The notes under the pieces: generated by a model | Told to the model about the DNA's origin: nothing | Seen by the model: the letters and a program-made list of their open reading frames with translations, nothing else | Databases searched by the model: none | Source: Sporichthyaceae bacterium | Lineage (GTDB): Bacteria; Actinomycetota; Actinomycetes; Sporichthyales; Sporichthyaceae | NCBI GenBank assembly: GCA_036269075.1 | Contig: DATASX010000123.1 | Span: 29,945-93,944, forward strand | Direction: 5' to 3' | DNA length: 64,000 bases | Shown here: piece after piece, positions 1 through 8,378 of the stretch | Numbering within the stretch: position 1 is the stretch's first letter | How the letters are laid out: each line of letters starts with the position of its first letter | Translations under genes and position numbers: made by a program

Positions 1-93
1 GCTCGGCATTGCGAGCGCACGTTGTCGGACGCACGATCTGCTGCGGGCGCTCGCACTGCCCTCGCCTCAATCGCCTGTGCGAGACTGATTGCC

Positions 94-252
94 ATGGAGG
101 ACGGCAGTACCAGCCCTTCCGGGGGCGCACGATCCGCAACGCGAGAACCGACACCGCAGAACCGCCGGCAGGCGGTGCTGATCCTGCTGACCATGGTCGT
201 TTTCTTCGTGGGCCTGGTGGCACTGTCGTGTTGGGCGGCGTCGAACGGATGA
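94..252 (+). CDS. Small single-pass membrane protein (hypothetical, 52 aa)
   Basis: Family not recognised. From the ATG at 94 the product is 52 aa: a polar N-terminal half rich in Ser, Thr and Arg, then one hydrophobic segment (roughly residues 31-48, LLTMVVFFVGLVALSCW) and a very short tail, so it looks like a small single-span membrane protein. The reading frame is open upstream to position 22, but that extension is low-complexity. It lies 31 nt upstream of the sixA-like gene on the same strand and is probably co-transcribed with it. Existence is supported mainly by the clear transmembrane helix and the tandem arrangement. Confidence 0.5.
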   Translation: MEDGSTSPSGGARSATREPTPQNRRQAVLILLTMVVFFVGLVALSCWAASNG

Positions 253-283
253 CCGGCCCGAGTCGCGCACCGCGGACCATCGC

Positions 284-787
284 ATGACCCGCGAACTGAT
301 CGTGCTGCGGCACGCCAAGGCCGACCGGGGCTCACACGTCGACCACGAACGCCCGTTGACCGGGCGCGGCCGACGCGACGCGCTGGCCGCCGGCCGGTGG
401 ATGGCCGAGAACGACATCAAGCCGGAACTGACCTTGTGCTCCACGGCCACTCGCGCCAAGGAGACGTGGGCGTTGGCGGCCATGGAGCTCGGCGACGGCG
501 TGCCCACGCAGTTCGAGCGCGACATCTACGGCGGCGACACCGAGGACATCCTTCGGCTGCTGCGCGACACGGACAAGCACGTCCACACGCTGTTGCTGGT
601 CGGCCACAACCCGACCCTGCAGGACCTCGTGCTGTTGCTGGCCGGCGACGGTGAACCGGAGTTGATCGACGCCGCACGCAGCGACTTCGGCACCGCGGCG
701 CTGGCGCGACTGCGCCTGTCGCGGGGCTGGACGGTGCTCGATCCAGCTTCCGCCGCCCTGATCGACTTCACGGTCGCCAGAGGCTGA
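284..787 (+). CDS. sixA: SixA-type phosphohistidine phosphatase (histidine phosphatase superfamily)
   Basis: A 167-aa protein of the histidine phosphatase superfamily. The N-terminal LRHAKAD (R9-H10) supplies the phospho-acceptor histidine, and LLVGHNPTLQDL near residue 108 carries the second catalytic histidine. This short form resembles SixA, which removes phosphate from phosphohistidine in signalling proteins; the substrate here is unknown. The start is the ATG at 284, which gives the RHG-type motif its normal position about ten residues in. It ends 15 nt before the convergent secreted-protein gene. The family is secure; the specific SixA role is inferred from size and motif spacing. Confidence 0.85.
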   Translation: MTRELIVLRHAKADRGSHVDHERPLTGRGRRDALAAGRWMAENDIKPELTLCSTATRAKETWALAAMELGDGVPTQFERDIYGGDTEDILRLLRDTDKHVHTLLLVGHNPTLQDLVLLLAGDGEPELIDAARSDFGTAALARLRLSRGWTVLDPASAALIDFTVARG

Positions 788-802
788 GCCGGCGACTCCG
801 AA

Positions 803-1312
803 TTACTTCGGTGCGATGGACGGGCCGCCGGCGGCGCTCGACCGGTTGACTGCGAAGTGGCCGCTGCCGGCGGTGATCGGAGTGTCGCCCGGATCGCACT
901 TGGTCACGTCCGCGTCCGGGGCCAGTGGCTTGAAGCCGAACTTTCCGGTTGCCCCGGCGCCGATGTCCTCAACGGTGATCAGAATGTTCTGGCCCTGGGC
1001 GGCCTCGGGCGTGGAGGTCTTGTCGACCGGGTAGATGAACCCGGCGCGCTTGCCCTCGACCTGCAGACAGATGATCGGGCCGTGGAAGTGCGTCACCGGG
1101 TTGTCACCCTTGAAGTAACCGGTGGCAGCGGTGCCGGTCGGACCGCGGTTGGCGGCGTGGAAGCTGATGTCGGCAATGGAGACGTTGCCCTCGCCCTCGA
1201 TTGCGTTGTACTGCGGAGTCATGTCCGCACCGGCGGTGGCCGGAAGAACCAGCACCATCAGGGCGGATGCCGCGAGGAGGGCGCCAAGACGGCGACTGGG
1301 TTTGACGATCAC
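803..1312 (-). CDS. Secreted hypothetical protein, 169 aa
   Basis: The start is a GTG at 1312 with a good Shine-Dalgarno GGGAG five bases upstream. The product begins with a classic signal peptide: a basic VKPSRR start, a hydrophobic stretch LLAASALMVLVLPA and cleavage after AGA. The mature part (about 140 aa) has a GYFKGDNPVTHFHGPIICLQ segment, two cysteines and a Gly/Ala-rich end, with no catalytic motif I recognise. It resembles small extracellular actinobacterial proteins of unknown function. It is transcribed alone; the region between it and serB contains an inverted repeat. Confidence 0.7.
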   Translation of the reverse strand: MIVKPSRRLGALLAASALMVLVLPATAGADMTPQYNAIEGEGNVSIADISFHAANRGPTGTAATGYFKGDNPVTHFHGPIICLQVEGKRAGFIYPVDKTSTPEAAQGQNILITVEDIGAGATGKFGFKPLAPDADVTKCDPGDTPITAGSGHFAVNRSSAAGGPSIAPK

Positions 1313-1377
1313 TTCGACTCCCGGGGTTTCGGGCGTGCAGCTTCGGCCGCGCGTCGCGGCCGTCTGGAGCTGATTCG

Positions 1378-1411
1378 GCTGAGGGACTCGCCCCGATGGG
1401 TCCCGCTCAGC
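1378..1411 (-). terminator. Inverted repeat downstream of serB
   Basis: The arms GCTGAGGGAC (1378-1387) and GTCCCGCTCAGC (1400-1411) pair, with two bases bulged on one side, around a 12-nt loop. The repeat lies just past the serB stop on the minus strand and upstream of the secreted-protein gene, where a terminator for the glgC-serB transcript would be expected. No T-run follows, so intrinsic termination is uncertain. Confidence 0.4.
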
Positions 1412-1438
1412 AAATCTTAAGATTCCCTGGGATTCCGG

Positions 1439-2665
1439 CTAGTCGACGAGATCGCCGGCGTCGGCCGCCTCGACGTCCTCCCGGCTGATGCCGAGCAGGA
1501 ACAGCAAAGTGTCCAGGTACGGCACGTTGATCGTGGTGTGCGCGGCGCGGCGCACCATCGGCTTGGCGTTGAACGCCACCCCGAGGCCTGCGGCGGCCAG
1601 CATGTCCAGGTCGTTGGCGCCGTCGCCGATCGCGACCGTCCGGGACAGCGGTACCCCGGCACGGGCGGCGAACTTCTTGAGCATCGCCGCCTTGTAGGCG
1701 CGGTCGACGATCGGGCCGACCAGCCGGCCGGTGAGCTTCCCGTCGACGATCTCCAGGGTGTTGGCGCAGGAGTGGTCCAGGTCTAGCTCGGCGACCAGGA
1801 AATCGGTCACCTGGGTGAATCCGCCGGAGACGATCGCCACCTCGTGGTCCAACCGCTTCAGCGTCCGAACCAGCGTCCGCGCGCCCGGGGTGAGGCGCAC
1901 GGCTGCGCGGACCGCGTCGACGGCGCGCGCGTCCAGCCCGGCCAGCAGTCCGACGCGGGCCAGCAGCGAGGCCTCGAAGTCCAGCTCCCCACGCATCGCG
2001 GCCTCGGTGATCCGGGCGACCTCGGCGGCGTGGCCGGCGTGGGCGGCCAGCATCTCGATGACCTCGTCCTGGATCAGGGTCGAGTCGACGTCCATGACGA
2101 CCAGCCGCTTGCCGTGCCGGTGCAGGCCGCCCTGTTGCACCGCGATGTCCACGCCCCGCGCCGCGGCCTCGGCGGCCAGTTCGACACGCAACCCGGCCAG
2201 GTGCGCGCGGCCGGAGACCTCCAGTTCCAGGCACGTCACCGGGTAGCCGGCCAGACGGGTGATGCTGTCGATGTTCGCCCCGGCGGCCGCGATCCGGGCC
2301 GCGATCCCGGCCATCGCCGCGGTGCCCAACGGGCGGCCGAGCACGGTGACGTGCAGCCGGCTCGCTCCGCTCGGCTCAGCCTCCGCCGCGCCGGAGCTGA
2401 TCTCGACGTACATCCCGAGCCGGTCGGCGACCGCCGCGACGGCGGACCGGACCGCTGCCTCGGCCACCCCGGCCGAGACAAGAACGCCCAGCACCAACTG
2501 ACCGCGGATGACGACTTGTTCGACGTCGACGACCTCGACGTCGTGGCCGACCAGCGAGTCGAACAGTGCCGCGGTGACCCCAGGTCGGTCGCGGCCGGTC
2601 ACCGTCACCAGCAAGGTACGAGCAGACTCCGCCCGGGCTCGACCGGCCGGATCGGCTGTCGACAT
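1439..2665 (-). CDS. serB: Phosphoserine phosphatase SerB with two N-terminal ACT domains
   Basis: Dephosphorylates 3-phosphoserine in the last step of serine synthesis. The 408-aa protein has two ACT regulatory domains (roughly residues 15-90 and 100-180) followed by a HAD-superfamily catalytic domain: motif I VVMDVDSTLIQDE (nucleophile Asp and general-acid Asp), motif II IVSGGFTQV, a conserved Lys, and motif III AIGDGANDLDML. Length and domain order match mycobacterial SerB2. Its ATG lies 3 nt after the glgC stop, so the two are almost certainly co-transcribed and translationally coupled. ACT domains in this family usually sense amino acids such as serine. Confidence 0.95.
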   Translation of the reverse strand: MSTADPAGRARAESARTLLVTVTGRDRPGVTAALFDSLVGHDVEVVDVEQVVIRGQLVLGVLVSAGVAEAAVRSAVAAVADRLGMYVEISSGAAEAEPSGASRLHVTVLGRPLGTAAMAGIAARIAAAGANIDSITRLAGYPVTCLELEVSGRAHLAGLRVELAAEAAARGVDIAVQQGGLHRHGKRLVVMDVDSTLIQDEVIEMLAAHAGHAAEVARITEAAMRGELDFEASLLARVGLLAGLDARAVDAVRAAVRLTPGARTLVRTLKRLDHEVAIVSGGFTQVTDFLVAELDLDHSCANTLEIVDGKLTGRLVGPIVDRAYKAAMLKKFAARAGVPLSRTVAIGDGANDLDMLAAAGLGVAFNAKPMVRRAAHTTINVPYLDTLLFLLGISREDVEAADAGDLVD

Positions 2666-2668
2666 GCC

Positions 2669-3907
2669 CTAGGCCGGGCCGAGGCGCGCGCCCTTGGAGA
2701 CCACCCGGATCCCGTCGGCGGTCATCGTCACCCGCGGCAGTTCCGCGTCGGCGGCGGAGAAGCCGAGGCGGTAGCCGTCCGGCACGACCACGTTCTTGTC
2801 CAGGATGGCGTTTCGCACCGCGGCGTCCTGTCCGATGCGCACGCCGTCGAGCAGCACGCAGCCCTCGACCCGGGCGTTGCGGCCGACCGAGACGCCGGGG
2901 GAGAGCACCGACCGTTCGACCGAGCCCGCGACCTGCACGCCGACCGACACCATCGACTCGACCGCGTGCCCGGTGACGCCCTCGGTGCCCCCGACGAACC
3001 GGGCCGGTGGCCAGGCGTCCTGCAGGGTGTAGATCGGCCACTCGCGGTTGTAGAGGTTGAACGCGGGGTTGGCCGAGATCAGGTCCATGTGCGCCTCGTA
3101 GAAAGCGTCCAAGGTCCCGACGTCGCGCCAGTAGCCGGCCTCGCGACCGGCCGGGCCGGGGACCTCGTTGTGCGAGAAGTCGTAGACGCCGGCCTGCCCC
3201 TCCTTCACCAGCCGCGGGATGATGTTGCCGCCGAGGTCGTGCTTGCTCGACGGGTCCATCGCGTCCTCGTTGACGGCCTTGATCAGCGCCGAGGTGCGGA
3301 AGACGTAGTTGCCCATCGAGGCGAAGACCTCGTCGGGGGAGTCCGCCAGGCCCGGGGGGTTGTGCGGCTTCTCCAGGAACTCGGCGATCCTCGAGCCGGT
3401 GGCGTCGGCCGAGATCACGCCGAAGTGGCTGGACATCGAACGGGGCTGACGCACCGCGGCGACCGTCACGCCCAGCCCGGACTCCATGTGCTGGTCGACC
3501 ATCTGCCGGGGGTCCATCCGGTAGATGTGGTCGGCGCCGAACACGATCACGTGCTCCGGCTGTTCGTCGTCGATCAGGTTCAGGTTCTGGAAGATCGCGT
3601 CCGCGGACCCGGCGAACCAGTGCGGCCCGCGCCGCTGCTGGGCGGGCACCGGGGTGACGTAGTTCCCGAGCAGCGTGGACATCCGCCAGGTCCGCGAGAT
3701 GTGCCGGTCCAGGCTGTGGTTCTTGTACTGGGTCAGCACGACGATCTTGAGGAATCCGCCGTTCACGAGGTTCGACAGGACGAAGTCGACCAAGCGGTAG
3801 ATGCCGCCGAACGGGACCGCCGGCTTGGCCCGGTCCGACGTCAGCGGCATCAGGCGCTTACCTTCCCCACCGGCGAGCACGATCGCGAGGATCTGCTTTC
3901 CGGCCAT
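2669..3907 (-). CDS. glgC: Glucose-1-phosphate adenylyltransferase (ADP-glucose pyrophosphorylase)
   Basis: Makes ADP-glucose from glucose-1-phosphate and ATP, the donor for glycogen and maltose-1-phosphate synthesis. The N-terminal nucleotidyltransferase motif [16 protein letters not shown] followed by [10 protein letters not shown] is intact, and the C-terminal part has the hexapeptide-type left-handed helix typical of GlgC. I chose the ATG at 3907, which gives [10 protein letters not shown] and 412 aa, the usual family size; an in-frame start at 3949 would add 14 untypical residues and crowd the divergent glgM promoter. The gene faces glgM across a 59-bp divergent region, the arrangement known from mycobacteria, and is followed directly by serB. 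Confidence 0.95.
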   Translation of the reverse strand: MAGKQILAIVLAGGEGKRLMPLTSDRAKPAVPFGGIYRLVDFVLSNLVNGGFLKIVVLTQYKNHSLDRHISRTWRMSTLLGNYVTPVPAQQRRGPHWFAGSADAIFQNLNLIDDEQPEHVIVFGADHIYRMDPRQMVDQHMESGLGVTVAAVRQPRSMSSHFGVISADATGSRIAEFLEKPHNPPGLADSPDEVFASMGNYVFRTSALIKAVNEDAMDPSSKHDLGGNIIPRLVKEGQAGVYDFSHNEVPGPAGREAGYWRDVGTLDAFYEAHMDLISANPAFNLYNREWPIYTLQDAWPPARFVGGTEGVTGHAVESMVSVGVQVAGSVERSVLSPGVSVGRNARVEGCVLLDGVRIGQDAAVRNAILDKNVVVPDGYRLGFSAADAELPRVTMTADGIRVVSKGARLGPA

Positions 3908-3954
3908 GCGGTCGACCTTATAGGCGCACAGGAGTTGGCTTGACGACACCGGGG

Positions 3955-3960
3955 TAACGT
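3955..3960 (+). promoter_or_regulatory. Candidate -10 element TAACGT for leaderless glgM
   Basis: TAACGT fits the actinobacterial -10 consensus TANNNT and ends 6 nt before the GTG start at 3967, the spacing expected when transcription starts at the start codon. No Shine-Dalgarno sequence lies in that interval. Confidence 0.5.
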
Positions 3961-3966
3961 GCCGTC

Positions 3967-5151
3967 GTGCGTGTCGATCTGATGACCCGTGAGTACCCGC
4001 CGGAGGTATACGGCGGTGCTGGGGTCCATGTGGAATATCTGGCCGCCGAGTTGCGGCGGTTGGCCGAGGTCCGGGTGCACTGCTTCGGTGAGCCCCGCGA
4101 CGAACCCGGGGTGACGGCTCACCCCGTCCCGAGCGAGTTGGCCGCGGCCAACGCGGCGCTGCAGGTGCTCGGCGTCGACCTGTCGATCGCGGCCGCGGTC
4201 AACGGGACGGACCTGGTGCACAGCCACACCTGGTACGCCAACATGGCCGGCCACGTGGCCAAGCTGCTGCACGGCGTCCCGCACGTGATGACGACGCACT
4301 CCCTGGAGCCGCTGCGGCCGTGGAAGGCCGAGCAGCTCGGCGGCGGGTACGCGCTGTCGCGCTGGGCCGAGAGCACCGCGATCAACGCGGCCGACGCGGT
4401 CATCGCGGTGTCCGCCGGGATGCGCGCCGACGTGCTGCGCTGCTACCCGGACGTCGATCCCGATCGCGTCCACGTGATCCACAACGGCATCGACACCGCG
4501 GAGTACTCACCCCGGCTGGACGCCGCCGTGATGGCTCGGCACCACCTGGACCCGGACCGCCCGACCGTCGTGTTCGTCGGTCGGATCACCCGGCAGAAGG
4601 GCCTGCCGTACCTGCTGCGCGCAGCCCGCGCGTTCGACCGCGACGCCCAGATCGTGCTGTGCGCCGGCGCCCCGGACACTCCGGACATCCTGGGCGAGGT
4701 CACCGGCCTGGTGAACCTGCTGCAGACCGAGCGACGCGGGGTCTTCTGGATCTCCGAGACCCTGCCGCGGGCGGATCTGGTCTCGATCCTCAGCCACGCC
4801 ACGGTTTTCGTGTGCCCGTCGATCTACGAACCGATGGGGATCGTGAACCTCGAGGCCATGGGTTGCGAGACGGCTGTGGTGGCCACCGCGACCGGCGGCA
4901 TCCCGGAGGTCGTCGCCGACGGCGAGACCGGCCTGCTGGTCCCGATCGAGCAGGCCGGCGACGGCACCGGCATCCCGGTCGACCCGAACAAGTTCGCGGC
5001 CGACTTCGCCGCGGCGGTCAACCAACTGCTGCGCGACCCGGCCCGGGCGCAGGCAATGGGCAAGGCCGGGCGGGAGCGCGCGGTCACCCGGTTCTCGTGG
5101 GCCGAGATCGCCTCGCGGACGGTAGACCTCTACGGCCGACTGCTGGTCTGA
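3967..5151 (+). CDS. glgM: GT4 glycosyltransferase, glycogen synthase / maltose-1-phosphate synthase (GlgM/GlgA actinobacterial type)
   Basis: A 394-aa GT-B fold enzyme using ADP-glucose. It shows the N-terminal [16 protein letters not shown] glycine loop, the phosphate-binding VGRITRQKG (Arg-Lys pair) near residue 205, and the C-terminal [14 protein letters not shown]-x7-E motif. This short actinobacterial type, divergent from glgC, was long called glycogen synthase; the mycobacterial counterpart acts mainly as an alpha-maltose-1-phosphate synthase feeding the GlgE pathway. No glgE is in the window, so the product preference is inferred. The last 22 or so codon positions overlap the first copy of a 60-bp tandem repeat that duplicates the gene's own 3' end. 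Confidence 0.9.
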   Translation: MRVDLMTREYPPEVYGGAGVHVEYLAAELRRLAEVRVHCFGEPRDEPGVTAHPVPSELAAANAALQVLGVDLSIAAAVNGTDLVHSHTWYANMAGHVAKLLHGVPHVMTTHSLEPLRPWKAEQLGGGYALSRWAESTAINAADAVIAVSAGMRADVLRCYPDVDPDRVHVIHNGIDTAEYSPRLDAAVMARHHLDPDRPTVVFVGRITRQKGLPYLLRAARAFDRDAQIVLCAGAPDTPDILGEVTGLVNLLQTERRGVFWISETLPRADLVSILSHATVFVCPSIYEPMGIVNLEAMGCETAVVATATGGIPEVVADGETGLLVPIEQAGDGTGIPVDPNKFAADFAAAVNQLLRDPARAQAMGKAGRERAVTRFSWAEIASRTVDLYGRLLV

Positions 5152-5272
5152 ATCGGGGCGACGTCCCGCCGCGGACGGTAGAGCAGCGTCTACGGCCGAC
5201 TGCTGGTCTGAATCGGGGCGAGGTCCCGCCGCGGACGGTAGAGCAGCGTCTACGGCCGACTGCTGGGCTGAA
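5128..5272. repeat. 60-bp tandem repeat copying the 3' end of glgM
   Basis: About 2.4 copies with an exact 60-bp period. Each begins TCTACGGCCGACTGCTGG (5129, 5189, 5249), and copies 1 and 2 continue through the glgM stop, CGGGGCGA(C/G)GTCCCGCCGC and GGACGGTAGAGCAGCG. Copies 1 and 2 differ at only one or two positions; copy 3 breaks off near 5272. The sequence just upstream in glgM (CGCGGACGGTAGA) matches the end of the unit, so the duplication seems to have been seeded by the gene's terminal codons. The third copy also supplies the stop codon of the opposing gene. Confidence 0.9.
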
Positions 5273-6077
5273 CCACCGGCTCCACGACGCTGTTGAACGC
5301 CGCCACCGTGGCGTGCCGGGCGGCGGTGGCCAACGGGCGCAGCAGCGCGTCGCGGGCCGCGGCCGAACCGGTCCCGGCGCCGCCGCCGGGGTCGGTCCGC
5401 ACCAGGTCGGCGATCGCGGCCAGGCGCTGGGCCAGGGCCAGGACGCGGTGTGCCCGGCCGGGATAGCCGGGGGCCAACGCCGGTGCGCCGGCGCCGTCGC
5501 GGATCCCGTCCAGGACAGCGGCCAGTTGCGGCCGCCAGCGGGCCAGGTCGAGGTCGGCAACAGCCGTGGTGACCTCCCGGACCGTGGTCGCCAACTCCCG
5601 CTCGGCCTCGGCCAACGAGAGCAGGTCCAGGCCCACCCGCGGGCTGATCGGCTGCATCTGCCAGCGCACCAAGGTCTCCGGCAGCCCGTCCGGGTCCGGC
5701 GGCACGGCGAACGGCACGAGGCCGGTGGGGCTCTCGGCAATGGTGAGCACGGCCTCCCCGGCGTCGATCGCCGAGGCGTTGAAACCGGCCGGTCCGGGCA
5801 GGCCCGACGGGTCGCCGGGCACCGGCAGCACGAGCATCAGCCCGCGCACCCCGGACGAGCGCAACGCGGCGAGGAACATCGGCAACGTCGTGGAATCCGC
5901 AGTTCCGTTGCACAACCGGTGCCGGCCGTCGCCGGCCTGCACCTGGTCGGCGGCGGTGTCCGGGCTGACCCTCCCGGCGAGGACGGCGTTGCCCCAGGCC
6001 ACCAGTCGACCCGAACGCAGCACTGCGCTCGGCTTGCCGCTGGGGCACTCGGGCGATGTCGGACTCTGCTCGTACAT
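5250..6077 (-). CDS. Hypothetical protein, 275 aa
   Basis: Not recognised. The ATG at 6077 (MYEQSPTSPECPSG) gives a 275-aa soluble protein. The N-terminal part is mixed alpha/beta with LVAWGNAVLAG and LMLVLPVPGDP stretches; the C-terminal half is helical and rich in Ala and Arg (LLSLAEAERELATTVREV), ending in VVEPVVQPSSRP. No signal peptide or catalytic motif stands out. The frame stays open far upstream to 6335 but that part overlaps the ABC ATPase antisense and is discarded. The stop codon lies inside the third copy of the glgM tandem repeat, so its C-terminus may have been altered by that duplication. Confidence 0.65.
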   Translation of the reverse strand: MYEQSPTSPECPSGKPSAVLRSGRLVAWGNAVLAGRVSPDTAADQVQAGDGRHRLCNGTADSTTLPMFLAALRSSGVRGLMLVLPVPGDPSGLPGPAGFNASAIDAGEAVLTIAESPTGLVPFAVPPDPDGLPETLVRWQMQPISPRVGLDLLSLAEAERELATTVREVTTAVADLDLARWRPQLAAVLDGIRDGAGAPALAPGYPGRAHRVLALAQRLAAIADLVRTDPGGGAGTGSAAARDALLRPLATAARHATVAAFNSVVEPVVQPSSRP

Positions 6078-6173
6078 GGTGCAGCCAGGGTAAGGCCGAG
6101 TGGCGCCCGATCCGAGCAGCCCGGAAATTCGCGGGTCGACGCGGCACGTCGACGCCCTCGCGCCGCGGTCGAT

Positions 6174-6179
6174 TAGGTT
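6174..6179 (+). promoter_or_regulatory. Candidate -10 element TAGGTT for leaderless ABC ATPase
   Basis: TAGGTT matches TANNNT and is followed by exactly 7 nt (GAGGCTT) before the GTG start at 6187. The spacing is that of a leaderless transcript and supports this start over the upstream in-frame ATG at 6100. Confidence 0.55.
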
Positions 6180-6186
6180 GAGGCTT

Positions 6187-6987
6187 GTGGGTGCTCCGTT
6201 GGAACCGTTGGTGCTGGATCTCGCGGAAGTCGTGGTGGTGCGCAGCGGATCGCGTCTGCTCGATGAGGTGACCCTGGAGGTCCGGGAGGGCCAACGGTGG
6301 GTCGTCCTCGGTCCCAACGGGGCCGGTAAGACCACGCTGCTGCAGGTGATCGGCGGTCACCTGTTCCCGACCTCGGGCTGGGCCGCGATCCTCGGCGAGG
6401 TGCTCGGCGAGACCGACGTCTTCGAACTGCGGCCCCGGGTCGGCCTGGCCAGCGCGGCGTTGGCCGATCGGCTGCCCCGGCAGGAGAAAGTCCGCGACGT
6501 GGTGCTGACTGCGGCGTACTCCGTGGTGGGTCGGTGGCGGGAGACCTACGACCCGTCGGACGTCGCCCGTGCCGAGTCGCTGCTGAAGGCGATGGGCATG
6601 GAGGCGTTCACCGAGCGCACGTTCGGGACGCTGTCCGAGGGCGAACGCAAGCGGGTGCAGATCGCCCGGGCGCTGATGGCCGACCCGGAGATGCTGCTGC
6701 TCGACGAACCGGCCGCCGGCCTCGACCTCGGTGGCCGCGAGGACCTGCTGCGACGGCTCACCACGTTGGCCCAGGACCCGGCCGCGCCGACCACGATCAT
6801 GGTCACGCACCACGTCGAGGAGATCCCGACCGGGACGACCCACGCGCTGCTGCTGCGCCACGGTCGGGTCCTCGCCTCGGGGCCGGTGCTCGAGGTGCTG
6901 ACCTCGCAGAACCTCTCCGAATGCTTCGGGCTACCGCTGGCGGTTGCGCACGACGGCCACCGTTTCAGCGCGCGACTGGCCGGCTGA
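6187..6987 (+). CDS. ABC transporter ATP-binding protein (no permease partner nearby)
   Basis: A 266-aa ATPase with a complete nucleotide-binding domain: Walker A GPNGAGKTT near residue 47, signature LSEGERKRV, Walker B MLLLDEPAAGLD, and the switch histidine in VTHHVEEI. The GTG at 6187 is favoured by a leaderless-type promoter; the frame is open to an ATG at 6100. No permease or binding-protein gene is adjacent: the downstream neighbour is convergent (3 nt away) and the upstream gene divergent. It therefore acts either with an unlinked permease or as a soluble ABC protein; substrate unknown. Confidence 0.85.
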   Translation: MGAPLEPLVLDLAEVVVVRSGSRLLDEVTLEVREGQRWVVLGPNGAGKTTLLQVIGGHLFPTSGWAAILGEVLGETDVFELRPRVGLASAALADRLPRQEKVRDVVLTAAYSVVGRWRETYDPSDVARAESLLKAMGMEAFTERTFGTLSEGERKRVQIARALMADPEMLLLDEPAAGLDLGGREDLLRRLTTLAQDPAAPTTIMVTHHVEEIPTGTTHALLLRHGRVLASGPVLEVLTSQNLSECFGLPLAVAHDGHRFSARLAG

Positions 6988-6990
6988 CCC

Positions 6991-7434
6991 TCACTCCGGG
7001 GTCGCGTTCGGCGGCGGGGTGGACTCGTCGACCGGTGGCCCGGCCGACTCGATGGTGGGCCGCGCTCCGGGCGTCACGTCCGGGGTGCCCATCGCCTCCT
7101 CGTTGGTCAGGTGCAGGCGGTGCGAGCACACCGGCCACGGCTTCCAGGAGGCCTCGTCCAGCACCTTCTGGGCGACCAGGATCTGGTCGGGACGCGAGGC
7201 CAGATCCGGTCGGGGTGCGTACTCCATCCCGCCGTAGGCCTGCCAGAACTCCATCGAGATCTGCAGCCCACCGAAGTAGTCGTTGCCGTAGTTCGCGGCC
7301 CATTCCCCGCCGGTCTCGCACTGCGCCAGCCGGTCCCAGGTTGCAGTGGTCGCCGCGGCGGCCGGCCGTACCGGCAGCCACCACATCAGGGCGACCGCCG
7401 TGGTGGTGACGCTCGCCGCTGCCGCCCGGGCCAT
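6991..7434 (-). CDS. Small resuscitation-promoting-factor-like (Rpf) cell-wall hydrolase
   Basis: Exported transglycosylase-like domain of the Rpf family, which cleaves peptidoglycan and promotes regrowth. After a signal peptide (SVTTTAVALMWWLPVRPAAA) comes the Rpf core: TWDRLAQCETGGEWAANYG with the catalytic Glu after Cys, then YFGGLQISMEFW and the QILVAQKVLDEASWKPWPVC end. The conserved cysteine pair is present. A Pro/Thr-rich tail of about 35 residues follows; there is no LysM or G5 domain, so this is a minimal Rpf. The start is uncertain: ATG 7434 is listed, but in-frame GTGs at 7467 and 7521 would lengthen the cytoplasmic stub. It is convergent with the ABC ATPase. Confidence 0.8.
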   Translation of the reverse strand: MARAAAASVTTTAVALMWWLPVRPAAAATTATWDRLAQCETGGEWAANYGNDYFGGLQISMEFWQAYGGMEYAPRPDLASRPDQILVAQKVLDEASWKPWPVCSHRLHLTNEEAMGTPDVTPGARPTIESAGPPVDESTPPPNATPE

Positions 7435-7556
7435 CCGGCCCCGCCCGTCGGTGCCGATGGTTCTCACCCCCTCGAGGTGCGGCGCAACTGTTGCCACGTC
7501 GAGGTTGTTGTGGCAGCGCACGGACTCGCAAGAGGTTCACCCGGTCGGGGGACACC

Positions 7557-7562
7557 TAGCAT
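7557..7562 (+). promoter_or_regulatory. Candidate -10 element TAGCAT upstream of the TauE/SafE gene
   Basis: TAGCAT matches TANNNT and ends 7 nt before a GTG at 7570 that opens an 18-codon frame. This would give a leaderless transcript for that small frame and the downstream exporter gene. Confidence 0.4.
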
Positions 7563-7569
7563 TGGCCGG

Positions 7570-7626
7570 GTGATCACCCGCGTCCGACCTCGCGTCGGGC
7601 GGAGGCAGCGGTCGGTGGCCGGTTGA
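7570..7626 (+). CDS. Possible leaderless upstream ORF (18 codons) overlapping the exporter start
   Basis: GTG at 7570 begins an 18-codon frame ending in TGA at 7624-7626. Six of 18 residues are Arg (VITRVRPRVGRRQRSVAG). Its stop overlaps the TTG start of the downstream gene (T-TGA arrangement), the layout of translational coupling. It is preceded at leaderless spacing by TAGCAT. The existence is inferred from this geometry only; chance is possible. Confidence 0.35.
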   Translation: MITRVRPRVGRRQRSVAG

Positions 7627-8378
7627 CCTTCGGGCATGCGCTCGCGGTCCTGGCTGCGGCCCTGGCCGCCGGAGCGATAAACGCGGTGGTCGGGTCGGGG
7701 ACGTTGATCACCTTCCCGACCCTGCTCGCGCTCGGTTATCCGGCCGTGCTGGCCAACGTCTCGAACAACGTGGGCCTGGTGCCCGGTTCGGCGGCGGCGA
7801 CTTGGGCGTACCGCCGCGAACTGGCGGGGCAACGGCACCGATTGATCCGGCTGATGCCGGCCTCGACTGTCGGTGCCCTGGTGGGCGCGACGTTGCTGCT
7901 GGTGCTGTCGTCCGGGGCGTTCAAAGCGGTGGTCCCGGTGTTGATCGGCACCGCCTGCGTGTTGGTGCTGCTCCAGCCGCGCCTGACCGCCGCGCTGGCC
8001 CGACGACCGGCCGGCACCGACAGCCGATCGTTCGGCCTGCTGCTCCCGGCCACGGTGGGGCTGACCGGCGTCTACGGCGGCTACTTCGGCGCCGCCCAGG
8101 GTGTGCTGCTGATCGGACTGCTCGCGACGCTTTCCGGGGAGCCGAGCATGCAACGCAACAACGCCGTGAAGAACGTGCTGGCGACTACCGCCAACCTGGC
8201 CGCCGCGGTGTTGTTCATCTGCTCGCATCCGGTGGACTGGGCCGTGGCCGGGCTGATCGCCGGCGGGTCGACGGTCGGTGGGCTGCTGGGTGGGCGCTAC
8301 GGCCGCCGGTTGCCGCCGAGCGCGCTGCGGGCGCTGATCGTGCTGATCGGCGTGGTCGCGATCGTGCGCATGCTCTGA
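7623..8378 (+). CDS. TauE/SafE family membrane transporter (sulfite/anion exporter family)
   Basis: A 251-aa polytopic membrane protein with about eight hydrophobic segments. It shows the family repeat signatures: GAINAVVGSGTLITFPTLL near the N-terminus with SNNVGLVPGS, and in the second half GVYGGYFGAAQGVLLI with NNAVKNVLA. Members export sulfite, sulfoacetate or related anions; the substrate cannot be told from sequence. The start is a TTG at 7623 giving MTFGHALAVLAA; there is no better start, and it overlaps the stop of a small upstream frame. It is followed by a dispersed repeat element and the convergent arfB. Confidence 0.85.
   Translation: MTFGHALAVLAAALAAGAINAVVGSGTLITFPTLLALGYPAVLANVSNNVGLVPGSAAATWAYRRELAGQRHRLIRLMPASTVGALVGATLLLVLSSGAFKAVVPVLIGTACVLVLLQPRLTAALARRPAGTDSRSFGLLLPATVGLTGVYGGYFGAAQGVLLIGLLATLSGEPSMQRNNAVKNVLATTANLAAAVLFICSHPVDWAVAGLIAGGSTVGGLLGGRYGRRLPPSALRALIVLIGVVAIVRML

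Noticed and set aside
1413..1424. Perfect 12-bp palindrome AATCTTAAGATT
   Set aside because: A single copy between serB and its terminator, no second site and no promoter association; could be chance or part of the 3' region.
1844..3943. 699-codon open frame on the plus strand opposite serB and glgC
   Set aside because: Product is Arg/Asp/His/Gly-rich with no motif; it is the antisense shadow of two certain genes, typical of high-GC DNA.
5128..5272. Tandem repeats considered as a CRISPR array
   Set aside because: The copies are contiguous with a 60-bp period and no unique spacers, and no cas gene is nearby.
4507..6861. 784-codon minus-strand frame across glgM, the tandem repeat and the ABC gene
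   Set aside because: It runs antisense through two well-supported plus-strand genes and the repeat, giving repeated low-complexity peptide. The true minus-strand gene here is 5250-6077 in another frame.
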